DNA of 64,000 nucleotides from Persephonella sp. KM09-Lau-8 (GCF_000703085.1 NZ_JNLL01000001.1:1054001-1118000); one strand, 5' to 3'. Counted from the first letter of the stretch, positions 39,358 through 47,130 are shown. The notes: generated by a model not told the origin, from the letters alone. Translations and numbers: made by a program.

Positions 39358-39427
39358 TTGCCATATTTTTGAAAAATCAAAATCATTACGCCCCTTTTAT
39401 TGCCATATTTTTGAAAAATCAAAATCA
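39344..39427. repeat. Perfect 42-bp tandem duplication
   Basis: Bases 39344-39385 are repeated exactly at 39386-39427. The unit holds one arm of the gapA terminator and the last codons and stop of the Uma2 gene. The copy nearer gapA lies beyond the first stop codon and is untranslated. Identity without any drift suggests a recent event or an assembly duplication. Confidence 0.9.
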
Positions 39428-39933
39428 ATTGAGCAATTTTTCAGGTCTAATTTCACAACTTCGTCTGTTGCATCTATTAGTTTTGTATATTTCCCATCAA
39501 TAAGTTCATAAATTTTTGCAAGTTTTTCATCAGGATATACCAGAATGTAGTATTTAACCCCTTCCCTCTGATAAATCTCAAATTTCAGTTTTTCATCCTT
39601 TTCCTGTGTTGATTTTGAAATAACTTCAAAAATTACAGATGGGGCTTTTGTTATATATGGCTTATCATCAATAGGATAACAAATTACCAGATTATCAGGT
39701 TGAACGACAGTATCTTCGCTAATTTTCCAGTCAACTGGTAAAAGAGCTTTACATTCCTCGCAGTTTTTTAAAAGTTCTTCCAGCTGCCAGGTAATATGAT
39801 TACTTAAAAGCTGATTATTAACAGGATACGCCTGATACATAGCAAATGGAATTCCCTCTATTAACTCCCATTTACCTTCCCAGTTTTTATAATCTTCGTA
39901 AGTGTAATGGGGTAAGTATTTCTCAGCTAACAT
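39397..39933 (-). CDS. Uma2 family (DUF820) endonuclease-like protein
   Basis: A 178-residue protein of the Uma2/PD-(D/E)XK-like family: YTYEDYKNWEGKWELIEGIPFAM at the start, VVQPDNLVIC with the metal Asp, APSVIFEVISKSTQEKDEKLKFEIYQREGVKYYILVYPDEKLAKIYEL. The DN, EV and YxxxGVxxYxxV pattern is diagnostic. Cellular function is unknown; members are scattered and often laterally moved. The 3' end sits inside the tandem duplication, leaving a fragment of the gene end duplicated downstream. Confidence 0.85.
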   Translation of the reverse strand: MLAEKYLPHYTYEDYKNWEGKWELIEGIPFAMYQAYPVNNQLLSNHITWQLEELLKNCEECKALLPVDWKISEDTVVQPDNLVICYPIDDKPYITKAPSVIFEVISKSTQEKDEKLKFEIYQREGVKYYILVYPDEKLAKIYELIDGKYTKLIDATDEVVKLDLKNCSIDFDFSKIWQ

Positions 39934-39992
39934 TGCTTTTTATACCCAAATAATTTCTATATGTGTTTTGCAACTTTTTTGTCAAATAAATT

Positions 39993-41249
39993 CTAAATCT
40001 CATAAAGTTTCATAGCTTTTCTAACTTCTTTCATATTGCTTTCAGCTATTTCTCTGCATCTTAAGGTGCCTTCAATGAAGAATTTTTCATATTTTTCATA
40101 ATCCTTTTCAATTTCTTTTCTTTTTTCTCTGATAGGTTCTAAAAATTTGTTAAGGTTCTCTGCAAGTATTTTTTTGCAATCTGTGCAACCGATTTCTGCT
40201 GTCCTGCATTTTTGATCTATATCCTTAAGTAGATTTTCATCCTTAGTAAAGATTTTGTGGTAGTCATAGACTATACAAACATCTGGATTTCCCGGGTCTG
40301 TTCTCCTTATTCTTTGTGGGTCTGTTTTCATCTGCATTATTTTTTTGTTTACCTCTTCTTCGCTATCGGAAAGATAGATGGCGTTGTTATAGGATTTAGA
40401 CATCTTCCTGCCATCTATTCCTGGTAGTTTTGCTGCTTCTGTGAGTATGGCTTCAGGTTCAGGAAATATTTCATCATACAGATTATTAAATCTCCTTGCT
40501 ATTTCCCTTGTAAGCTCTATATGTGGTAGCTGATCTTCACCGACAGGCACACCTTCTGCTTTATAAATAAGAATATCAGCAGCCTGTAGAACCGGATAAG
40601 CCAGAAAACCCAGTGTGTCTATATCTTTGCCTACATCTCCTTTTTCAAGATTGTCAATAGCTTCTTCTACAATTTTTTTATTTATTCCAAACTTAATTAA
40701 CACTTCCTTTAGATATTCAAAATTAATACCTTTCTGGTTATAAAAAGCCCTGTGAAAAGCTTCTCTTAGATACTCCTCAAATATTTTGTTTTTTTGTTTT
40801 CCTGTCGCTTTTTCTAAAGCTTCATCAAAGCTTTCAGGTGGCGGAGCCTGATTAATTTTTACCTGTTTTCCAAGTAGAAAATCCCTCAGATACTGGTAAA
40901 AAAGGTTAAACTTCAGGTCTTTATAAGAAGGGTTTAATTCAAGCCAGCTTTTTGGTGTAATCATAGAAAATAGTAGAGCAAGTTCTGAGTGTTGTTTTAC
41001 TCCGGACTGGATAAACAAAGTTGCTTTTTTAGGATCTATCCCACAAGCAAGCCAGTCTATAATCATCTGTTTTATGTTTTCTTTCAAATCCTCTGTATTT
41101 TTGTATTTATTGGTTAAAGCATGCCAGTCTGCAACAAAGAAATAACAATCATGTTCATCCTGAAGTTTTAGCCAGTTTTTTATAACACCAAGATAATGCC
41201 CCAGATGGAGTTTTCCTGTAGGTCTCATTCCACTAACAATCTTTTTCAT
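39993..41249 (-). CDS. trpS: Tryptophanyl-tRNA synthetase with a large insert and an Fe-S-type Cys motif
   Basis: Charges tRNA-Trp. The class I signatures are LHLGHY (14-19, HIGH) and KMSKS (282-286). At 418 residues it is about 90 longer than usual because of an insert around 112-208, between NPSYKDLK and the TLGFLAYPVLQAADILIY core. The C-terminal part has Cys326, Cys349, Cys356 and Cys359, spaced C-x22-C-x6-C-x2-C, which is the [4Fe-4S] motif described for Thermotoga maritima TrpRS. The gene is complete and probably the only trpS. Confidence 0.95.
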   Translation of the reverse strand: MKKIVSGMRPTGKLHLGHYLGVIKNWLKLQDEHDCYFFVADWHALTNKYKNTEDLKENIKQMIIDWLACGIDPKKATLFIQSGVKQHSELALLFSMITPKSWLELNPSYKDLKFNLFYQYLRDFLLGKQVKINQAPPPESFDEALEKATGKQKNKIFEEYLREAFHRAFYNQKGINFEYLKEVLIKFGINKKIVEEAIDNLEKGDVGKDIDTLGFLAYPVLQAADILIYKAEGVPVGEDQLPHIELTREIARRFNNLYDEIFPEPEAILTEAAKLPGIDGRKMSKSYNNAIYLSDSEEEVNKKIMQMKTDPQRIRRTDPGNPDVCIVYDYHKIFTKDENLLKDIDQKCRTAEIGCTDCKKILAENLNKFLEPIREKRKEIEKDYEKYEKFFIEGTLRCREIAESNMKEVRKAMKLYEI

Positions 41250-41303
41250 TCCTCAACCTCCGTTTATTTGGAAAAATTATATAACAATCCACAGGTTGCA
41301 GGA

Positions 41304-41326
41304 ATGTTGCAACACTGTTGCAACAT
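41304..41326. promoter_or_regulatory. Perfect 23-bp palindrome, candidate enhancer for the DUF2173 operon
   Basis: ATGTTGCAACA at 41304-41314 is mirrored exactly by its complement at 41316-41326 around one base. A further TGCAACA half-site lies at 41337-41343. The palindrome is about 75-95 bp upstream of the sigma-54 core, the usual place for an activator site. Confidence 0.7.
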
Positions 41327-41397
41327 TTAATCAAAATGCAACACATGAAAATTTATCTTTTTTATTTAAGTTATTGATTTTTCTGCAAATTCCTCTT

Positions 41398-41412
41398 TGG
41401 CACAGTTGTTGT
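41398..41412 (+). promoter_or_regulatory. Sigma-54 promoter of the DUF2173 operon
   Basis: TGGCAC, five bases, TTGT differs from the consensus TGGCAC-N5-TTGC at one base and keeps the ten-base GG to GC spacing. The predicted start near 41424 leaves a leader of about 29 bases with an AGGAGG site before the ATG at 41453. Confidence 0.75.
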
Positions 41413-41452
41413 TCTTAATAAGATACACCATTAAAACAGGAGGTTTTTAATC

Positions 41453-41779
41453 ATGGCAACACTAAGAGAGCTTATGCAATTACCAGGAGCTGTTGCAGCA
41501 GGTATTTATGACGACCACGGAAATCTTGTTGCATATGCTGGAGATATTTCAGAAAAAGCTGCCGAGATTGCAGCACTGATGGCATCAGCGAACAAAGCAG
41601 TAGCCAATATGCAGGCAAAAGGATGGACAGAGTATACAGGAAAAGAAGGATTTTTCCCTGTTCAGGGTTTTGCTGTTGCAGCAGGAAAATATGCAGCCTG
41701 TATAGCAGGCAATGTTGGAGTTTTTGTGGAACTGGACAAAGCAGATTTTGACAAAATCTGGGAAACAATTATGCCATAA
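41453..41779 (+). CDS. DUF2173 family protein, first copy
   Basis: A 108-residue soluble protein with no signal peptide. It aligns along its full length with the next gene (about 43% identity by hand count), sharing a GDIS turn and a C-terminal AGNVGVFV strand preceded by a conserved Cys. The strand-helix-strand layout (AAGIYDDHGNLVAYAG, then an Ala-rich helix, then QGFAVAAGKYAACIAGNVGVFV) suggests a Roadblock/LC7-like fold. Function is not established. It is the first gene after the sigma-54 promoter and has a strong AGGAGG site, so high expression is likely. Confidence 0.75.
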   Translation: MATLRELMQLPGAVAAGIYDDHGNLVAYAGDISEKAAEIAALMASANKAVANMQAKGWTEYTGKEGFFPVQGFAVAAGKYAACIAGNVGVFVELDKADFDKIWETIMP

Positions 41780-41801
41780 ATCAAAAAAGGAGGTAATTAT
41801 C

Positions 41802-42128
41802 ATGGCAGACTTAAAAAAATTATTAGGAATAAAAGGTGTTTTTGCTGCAGGACAGTTCAATGATGATGGGACACTTGCAGCATTTGAAGGGGATATTTCT
41901 GAAGAAGAAGCAGCCATGGCAGCTGAAATGTGTGCTGCTAATAATGCAATGGCTAAGATGCAAACAGATGGATACACAGCATTTTCAGGACAGGAATGGA
42001 CACCACTTAAAGGATGGGCACTTGCAGGACCAAAATATTCTGTATGTGTTGCAGGTAATGTAGGTGTTTTCGTAAAAAATGATGAAGTCTCATTTAATGA
42101 AGTATTTCAAGCATTACTTTCCCAATAA
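41802..42128 (+). CDS. DUF2173 family protein, second copy
   Basis: The 108-residue paralogue of the preceding gene, 22 bases downstream with its own AAGGAGG site. It keeps the GDISEEEA turn, the Ala-rich helix (with Cys44, absent from copy one) and the conserved Cys before AGNVGVFV. It is followed by a terminator, so these two genes form the most expressed part of the operon. Two copies with equal length suggest a heterodimer, as for Roadblock-type proteins, but this is inference. Confidence 0.75.
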   Translation: MADLKKLLGIKGVFAAGQFNDDGTLAAFEGDISEEEAAMAAEMCAANNAMAKMQTDGYTAFSGQEWTPLKGWALAGPKYSVCVAGNVGVFVKNDEVSFNEVFQALLSQ

Positions 42129-42137
42129 AAAATTAAT

Positions 42138-42158
42138 GGGGCTTTTTAGCCCCTTTTT
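42138..42158 (+). terminator. Terminator after the DUF2173 pair
   Basis: GGGGCT (42138-42143) and AGCCCC (42148-42153) form a stem with a TTTT loop, followed by five T residues. The SCP-2 gene starts 15 bases later, so its transcription would depend on read-through. Confidence 0.82.
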
Positions 42159-42172
42159 AAAGGAGTTTTAAG

Positions 42173-42553
42173 ATGCCAAAATTTTTATCAGAAGAATGGA
42201 TAAAGGCCTACGCTGAGGAATGGAACAAGAACAAAAAGCTTAAAGATGGTCTAAAAAAGTTTAATGCAACAATCAAATACTACATAGAAGGTTCAGACCA
42301 ACCTCCTGTATATGTAAAGGTAGAAAAAGGGGAGGTAATTGAATCAGGACTTGCACCAGACATGAAATATGATTTTGAGATGTGGGCAACCCCTGAAGAC
42401 TGGAAAATACTTGCAACCGGAGAGATGGGACCTAAAGCAGCAATGCTCACCAAAAAGCTGAAATTTAAAGGTTCAATGATAACAGCAATGAAATATATGG
42501 GTCCATTTGAAGAAAGCTTAAGAATGATGAGCAAAATCCCCACAGAGTGGTAA
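42173..42553 (+). CDS. SCP-2 sterol-transfer family protein
   Basis: A 126-residue protein of the SCP-2 fold: FLSEEWIKAYAEEWNKN, then VYVKVEKGEVIESGLAPDMKYDFEMWATPEDWKILATGEMGPKAAMLTKKLKFKGSMITAMKYM. The SCP-2 cavity binds lipids or other hydrophobic molecules. Bacteria of this group lack sterols, so a different hydrophobic ligand is expected. AAAGGAG precedes the ATG. It lies between the DUF2173 pair and the sigma-54 activator gene, behind a terminator. Confidence 0.8.
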   Translation: MPKFLSEEWIKAYAEEWNKNKKLKDGLKKFNATIKYYIEGSDQPPVYVKVEKGEVIESGLAPDMKYDFEMWATPEDWKILATGEMGPKAAMLTKKLKFKGSMITAMKYMGPFEESLRMMSKIPTEW

Positions 42554-42616
42554 TTTTTTTAGAAAAGTATTATATTTAGTTATAAAAAGATAAAAAATTA
42601 TATTCTGGTTAAAATC

Positions 42617-44203
42617 ATGGACTTGCGTATTCTCGACAGTGTAACGGAGGGGATTATCTTCGTTACCAAAGAAAGAAAAATTGGGTATATCAACAAAGTT
42701 GCCCAGAAAGTTGTCAATCGTAAAGTAGGGGAGGATTGTTACGGACTTTTTTCAATCTGTGAGAATAATTGCCCTATGGAAAAAGACCTGAAAAAAGTTG
42801 ATGCCTTTGATGTTAAGCTTTCCTGCTGTAATGAAAAAACCGTATGTCATAGTATAACTCCTGTTTTCGACAATGGTGAGTTTATCGGGCTTTTAGAGGA
42901 GTTTAAGGATTCCTCCAAAATGACAGATTATATAAAAGAGTTAAAGAAACAGAAAGAATTCACAGAAGTAATTCTGGACTCAATTGTAGATGCAATAGTT
43001 GTAATAAATAACAACGGGGAGATAATCCATTACAATGAAGTTGCACGACAGATTTTATGTAGAGAAATTTCTGATATAAAAGGATTTAATATTGAAAATT
43101 TGATTGGAATCTCACTGAAAAATCTACCACCTGAAGGAGAAAGGGAAGACATCCATATAGAAACACCTGCTTATGGCAGAATAAAAGTATCCTTAATGAT
43201 AACCTCCCTGAAAGAAGGAGAAGGCAAAGTTATATCCTTTTACATGCTCCCAGAATGTATGATAAATCAGGAAGTTAAAGGAAGAATCATTTCAAAAAAT
43301 CCAGAATTTGTATCTGTCATAGAAATGGCAAAAACGGTGGCAGATACAACTGCCACCATCCTTATAGAAGGGGAAACAGGCACAGGTAAAAGTGTTCTTG
43401 CAAAATATATACACACTCTTTCTTCAAGGAGAGATAAACCATTTATCAAAATAAACTGTGCTGCAATCCCTGAAAACCTACTTGAAAGTGAACTTTTTGG
43501 ATATATGAAGGGAGCGTTTACTGGTGCTAATAAAGATAAACCCGGAAAAATAGAACTTGCAGAAGGTGGAACACTATTTTTAGATGAGATAGGAGATATG
43601 CCGATTTACCTACAATCTAAACTCCTGCAGCTTTTGCAGGATAAAGAATTTGAAAGGCTGGGAGATATAAAAACAAGAAAGGCAAATATAAGGGTGATTG
43701 CGGCAACAAACAAAGATTTACGGGAGCTAATTGAAAAAGGAGAGTTTAGAGAGGATTTATATTACAGATTAAAAGTAATATCCCTTAAAATTCCGCCGCT
43801 GCGGGAAAGAAAAGAGGATATTCCTGCACTGGTAAATTATTTTATTGATAAATACTCAGAAATTTATAGAAGAACCATAAAAGGTATTTCCCCAAAAGCA
43901 ATGAAAATGCTCCTTGAGTATGACTATCCGGGAAATATCAGAGAACTGGAGAATATGATAGAAAGGGCAGTTATAGTTTGTAATAGCAAGACCATCACAG
44001 AAAAAGAACTGCCTGAGGATTTAATCGCAAAGAAACCTTTCCGAAAGTCGGAAAAAATGATAAAAGAAGAGCCATCAGAAAAAGAAAAAATACGTCAGGT
44101 TTTAATTTCAACCAATGGTAATAAATCCTTAGCAGCCAAAATTCTGGGAATCCATAGGACAACCCTCTGGAGAAAAATAAAAGAGTATGGATTACAGATA
44201 TAA
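42617..44203 (+). CDS. Sigma-54-dependent transcriptional activator with N-terminal PAS sensor
   Basis: A 528-residue NtrC-family activator. Two PAS-like domains (about 1-95 and 110-215) precede an AAA+ domain: Walker A GETGTGKS, the sigma-54-contacting GAFTGA, Walker B GGTLFLDEIGD, and a C-terminal Fis-type helix-turn-helix (NKSLAAKILGIHRTTLWRKIKEYGL). No receiver domain is present, so it senses a signal directly. The first PAS-like domain has Cys41, 48, 52, 70, 71 and 77, which could bind metal or respond to redox. No clear ribosome site precedes the ATG, suggesting low expression. It is the natural regulator of the sigma-54 promoter upstream. Confidence 0.9.
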   Translation: MDLRILDSVTEGIIFVTKERKIGYINKVAQKVVNRKVGEDCYGLFSICENNCPMEKDLKKVDAFDVKLSCCNEKTVCHSITPVFDNGEFIGLLEEFKDSSKMTDYIKELKKQKEFTEVILDSIVDAIVVINNNGEIIHYNEVARQILCREISDIKGFNIENLIGISLKNLPPEGEREDIHIETPAYGRIKVSLMITSLKEGEGKVISFYMLPECMINQEVKGRIISKNPEFVSVIEMAKTVADTTATILIEGETGTGKSVLAKYIHTLSSRRDKPFIKINCAAIPENLLESELFGYMKGAFTGANKDKPGKIELAEGGTLFLDEIGDMPIYLQSKLLQLLQDKEFERLGDIKTRKANIRVIAATNKDLRELIEKGEFREDLYYRLKVISLKIPPLRERKEDIPALVNYFIDKYSEIYRRTIKGISPKAMKMLLEYDYPGNIRELENMIERAVIVCNSKTITEKELPEDLIAKKPFRKSEKMIKEEPSEKEKIRQVLISTNGNKSLAAKILGIHRTTLWRKIKEYGLQI

Positions 44204-44242
44204 ATCCCTCTAAATCAGAGTTTGCCTACCCTTTTAAATTTT

Positions 44243-44258
44243 ATACCACAAATGGTAT
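44243..44258. promoter_or_regulatory. Inverted repeat upstream of the small-protein/MFS group
   Basis: ATACCA, four bases, TGGTAT is a perfect six-base inverted repeat about 40 bases before the ATG of the next gene and near AT-rich TATCAT/TATATA promoter-like sequence. It may be an operator; it has no T-run and is not a terminator. Confidence 0.35.
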
Positions 44259-44297
44259 CATATATACTTCTATATCAATTACTTCAAGGGAGAGAAA

Positions 44298-44582
44298 ATG
44301 GTTGCAAACGTTTTGCTGAAATACTGGAAAATTTTTCTGGCGGTAGGAATTTTACTTGCTGTAGGTGGCTTATTTATCCCAAATGAAATAGCATCAAAGA
44401 TAGTAGAATTTACAGGATTTGCTATACTTGCCCTTACTGCTTATGTTCTCGGATACAAAATGGCAACTGATGAAGCAGAAAAATACATAAAGTCAGAGAT
44501 GGAAAAGCTGGCCAAAAGGGATATCAGATACAAAATAGCCGGAGACAAAATGATTAAAAATCTTAAAGGAAAAATTGGATAA
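44298..44582 (+). CDS. Small two-helix membrane protein
   Basis: Unrecognised 94-residue protein with hydrophobic helices at about 9-27 and 33-51 and a basic, helical cytoplasmic tail (DEAEKYIKSEMEKLAKRD). AAGGGAGAG precedes the ATG. It overlaps the next gene by one base and begins a four-gene rightward group ending with an MFS transporter. No function can be assigned. Confidence 0.6.
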   Translation: MVANVLLKYWKIFLAVGILLAVGGLFIPNEIASKIVEFTGFAILALTAYVLGYKMATDEAEKYIKSEMEKLAKRDIRYKIAGDKMIKNLKGKIG

Positions 44583-44779
44583 TGTCAGACCTGGCAAAAA
44601 ATAATAAAACAGTAAAAGTAAAACAACTTAAGAAATTTTTAAATGAAAAATACCCTAACAAACAGGTTGCAGAGATTTATCTGGAAGTTTTAGAAAATTT
44701 TGAGGATGATGAATTAGTTCCTGACCTTATTCTTGAAAATCTACTTTTGGATGAAGAAGATTTCAGGGTGGACACCTAA
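44582..44779 (+). CDS. Small acidic protein of unknown function
   Basis: A 65-residue protein, basic in its first third (KTVKVKQLKKFLNEKYPNK) and strongly acidic at the end (FEDDELVPDLILENLLLDEEDF). The ATG overlaps the preceding stop and the transporter gene starts immediately after its stop, so translation is coupled. Not recognised. Confidence 0.55.
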   Translation: MSDLAKNNKTVKVKQLKKFLNEKYPNKQVAEIYLEVLENFEDDELVPDLILENLLLDEEDFRVDT

Positions 44780-46042
44780 ATGAAAAAGCACTCTAAAACC
44801 CTATTTGCAGGAATGATAGGTAATGTTTTAGAGTGGTATGATTTTGTTGTTTATGGTTTTCTGGCTGTTATTATCGGTGAGTTGTTTTTCCCATCTTCAG
44901 ACCCGATGGTTTCTCTGCTTAAATCCTTTGGTGTTTTTGCTGTTGGATTTGTTATGCGTCCTGTAGGGGCAATTTTATTCGGTCATATTGGAGACAAATA
45001 CGGCAGAAAAAAGGCCTTAACCATATCCATAATAATGATGGCTGTATCCACAACAGCCATAGGGCTGCTTCCTACTTATGCTCAGATAGGAATTCTTGCG
45101 CCTACCCTTTTAGTCCTTCTCAAGTTATTACAGGGATTGTCAGTCGGTGGCGAATATACAACATCTGTTTCTTTTATTGTTGAGCATGCACCTCAGGATA
45201 AAAGAGGATTGTTTGGAAGTGTAGGGATTTTAGGGGCTGTTGTTGGTATCCTTCTTGGTTCAGCTTCAGGAGCAGTAATTACAAAGATTCTACCTGAAGA
45301 AGACCTTTATGCCTGGGGCTGGAGAGTTTTATTTTTCACAGGAATTTTGCTTGGGCTTGTAGGATACTATGTTAGAAAAAATATAGATGAAACCCCAAAA
45401 TTTATGGAACTGGAGTATGAGGAACTTATAGATAAAAATCCAGTTCTGGATGTATTCAAAAAGGCATATAAAGAGTTTATAAAAACATTTTCTTTAAGCA
45501 CATTTCAGGCAGTAGGATTTTATACAATATTTGTTTATATAGCCAACCATCTTGCTGTGTTTGTTAAATTCCCTAAATCAACAGCATTGACCATTAACAC
45601 AATTAGTATGATTATTCTTGCTGTTTTAATCCCATTTTTCGGATGGCTTTCAGATAAAATTGGTAGAAAGCCGATAATACTAACTTCCACAGGTTTGACC
45701 ATTATTCTGGCATATCCATTGTTTAAGTTTATTTCTTCAGGTAGCGTTGAAAATGCCTTAATAGGTCAGATTTTATTTGCAATAGTTGTTGCAGGATTTA
45801 TGTCTATACTGCCAACAACCCTTGTTGAGATATTCCCTACACAGATTAGAAATAGCGGTTATTCTATTGGATACAATCTGCCTTTTGCAATATTTGGGGG
45901 GACTGCACCTTTAATCGCCACATATCTTATTAAAGTTACCGGAAATATCAATTCCCCTGCCTTTTATCTGATTTTTGCTGCCACAATCGCATTTCTGGCA
46001 GGTATAACACTAAAAGAAACTGCAAAAGAGCCGTTAAAATAA
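44780..46042 (+). CDS. MFS transporter, metabolite:H+ symporter (MHS) family
   Basis: A 420-residue 12-helix transporter. GNVLEWYDFVVYGF at the start, GHIGDKYGRKKAL between helices 2 and 3, GLSVGGEYTTSVSFIVEHAP in helix 4-5 and GWLSDKIGRKPIIL in the second half are typical of MHS carriers such as ProP and KgtP. These import dicarboxylates, betaine/proline or similar solutes with protons; the substrate here is unknown. Start is directly after the preceding stop and the end overlaps the next gene by one base. Confidence 0.88.
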   Translation: MKKHSKTLFAGMIGNVLEWYDFVVYGFLAVIIGELFFPSSDPMVSLLKSFGVFAVGFVMRPVGAILFGHIGDKYGRKKALTISIIMMAVSTTAIGLLPTYAQIGILAPTLLVLLKLLQGLSVGGEYTTSVSFIVEHAPQDKRGLFGSVGILGAVVGILLGSASGAVITKILPEEDLYAWGWRVLFFTGILLGLVGYYVRKNIDETPKFMELEYEELIDKNPVLDVFKKAYKEFIKTFSLSTFQAVGFYTIFVYIANHLAVFVKFPKSTALTINTISMIILAVLIPFFGWLSDKIGRKPIILTSTGLTIILAYPLFKFISSGSVENALIGQILFAIVVAGFMSILPTTLVEIFPTQIRNSGYSIGYNLPFAIFGGTAPLIATYLIKVTGNINSPAFYLIFAATIAFLAGITLKETAKEPLK

Positions 46043-46398
46043 TGAGTAACAGAGTATTTATAGCCGAACTTCTTCAGGATTTACCGTTATGGATTGCCAT
46101 TATTATGAGTGTTTATCCTGAGTATCAAAATGAGTATGTTTTTCTGATTTCTCTGGGTATTGGTGTCGGTGCAACTATATTTATCCTGAAAGAGATGAAA
46201 AATGGTAATTACAGCTATGAAACATTATTTAACAAACCATCTGAGGCTGTTCCGTTCTTGATTTATGCATTTTTATTACTAATTGTTTTAATTATCCTAA
46301 CTTTTCAAGAAAGGCTTTATATGGACACAATTGTTTGGATATATCTGGTTGTTGGTGGTATTGGTGAGATTTTCTTTATGAGAAAAGCAGAAAGTTAG
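46042..46398 (+). CDS. Small polytopic membrane protein
   Basis: A 118-residue hydrophobic protein with about four helices (around 12-30, 33-50, 66-86 and 92-112). It overlaps the transporter stop by one base (TAATG) and may act with it. I do not recognise a family. It ends in a four-base overlap with kdsB on the other strand. Confidence 0.6.
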   Translation: MSNRVFIAELLQDLPLWIAIIMSVYPEYQNEYVFLISLGIGVGATIFILKEMKNGNYSYETLFNKPSEAVPFLIYAFLLLIVLIILTFQERLYMDTIVWIYLVVGGIGEIFFMRKAES

Positions 46399-47129
46399 TC
46401 AACTATCTGGCAGAATTTTTCAAAATCTTCTTTGGTATCTATACCAAGAGTATCTTTTGATGCTTTTATCACCTTGATACGATAACCATTTTCAAGAAGT
46501 CTTAGCTGTTCTAACTTTTCTATCCGTTCATAGGTCGTCTGGGATAGTTTAAAGGCAAAATCCATCAGTGCTTCTTTTCTATACCCGTAAACCCCGATAT
46601 GTTTTAAGACAGGGGTTTCAAAATTTTTAATCATCTGGGAAAAATCTATATCCCGATAAAAAGGAATAGGACTGCGGGAAAAATACAGGGCATATCCTTT
46701 TTTATCAATAACTACTTTGACGACATTGGGATTTAGATAGTCTTCCTCGTTCTGAATAGGATAGGCAAGGGTTGATATCGGAGCTTCATCAAGGGCTTCT
46801 ATTACCTTCTCTACGTCTGAAGGCTCCAGAAGGGGCTCATCCCCCTGAACATTTATTATTTTCTCTTCTTGTAAGTTTTTTGCCACAAAAGCAACCCTAT
46901 CACTTCCACTATTCAGGTCAGAGGGGGTCAAAACTGTCTCTACTGGGGAGTTTTTAAATATATCTGCTATTTCCTGACTATCTGTTGCTACAATAACACG
47001 GCTGGCATTTTTTACCCTTAGACAATTTTCTGCTGTCCATTGAATAACAGGCTTCCCCTTCACTTGAAGGAGAAGCTTGTTTTTTAGTCTTGTTGAGCCT
47101 TTTCTGGCAGGGATGATTATTACAGCCAA
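46395..47129 (-). CDS. kdsB: 3-deoxy-manno-octulosonate cytidylyltransferase
   Basis: Activates Kdo as CMP-Kdo for lipopolysaccharide inner-core synthesis, evidence of a Gram-negative envelope. The 244-residue protein has IIIPARKGSTRLKNKLL, ATDSQEIADIF, LTPSDLNSGSDRVAFVA and NVQGDEPLLEP plus YFSRSPIPF and HIGVYGYRKEAL. The start is TTG with GGAAG upstream, one base after the thiG stop, so it is co-transcribed with thiG. Confidence 0.95.
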   Translation of the reverse strand: MAVIIIPARKGSTRLKNKLLLQVKGKPVIQWTAENCLRVKNASRVIVATDSQEIADIFKNSPVETVLTPSDLNSGSDRVAFVAKNLQEEKIINVQGDEPLLEPSDVEKVIEALDEAPISTLAYPIQNEEDYLNPNVVKVVIDKKGYALYFSRSPIPFYRDIDFSQMIKNFETPVLKHIGVYGYRKEALMDFAFKLSQTTYERIEKLEQLRLLENGYRIKVIKASKDTLGIDTKEDFEKFCQIVD

Positions 47130-47130
47130 T

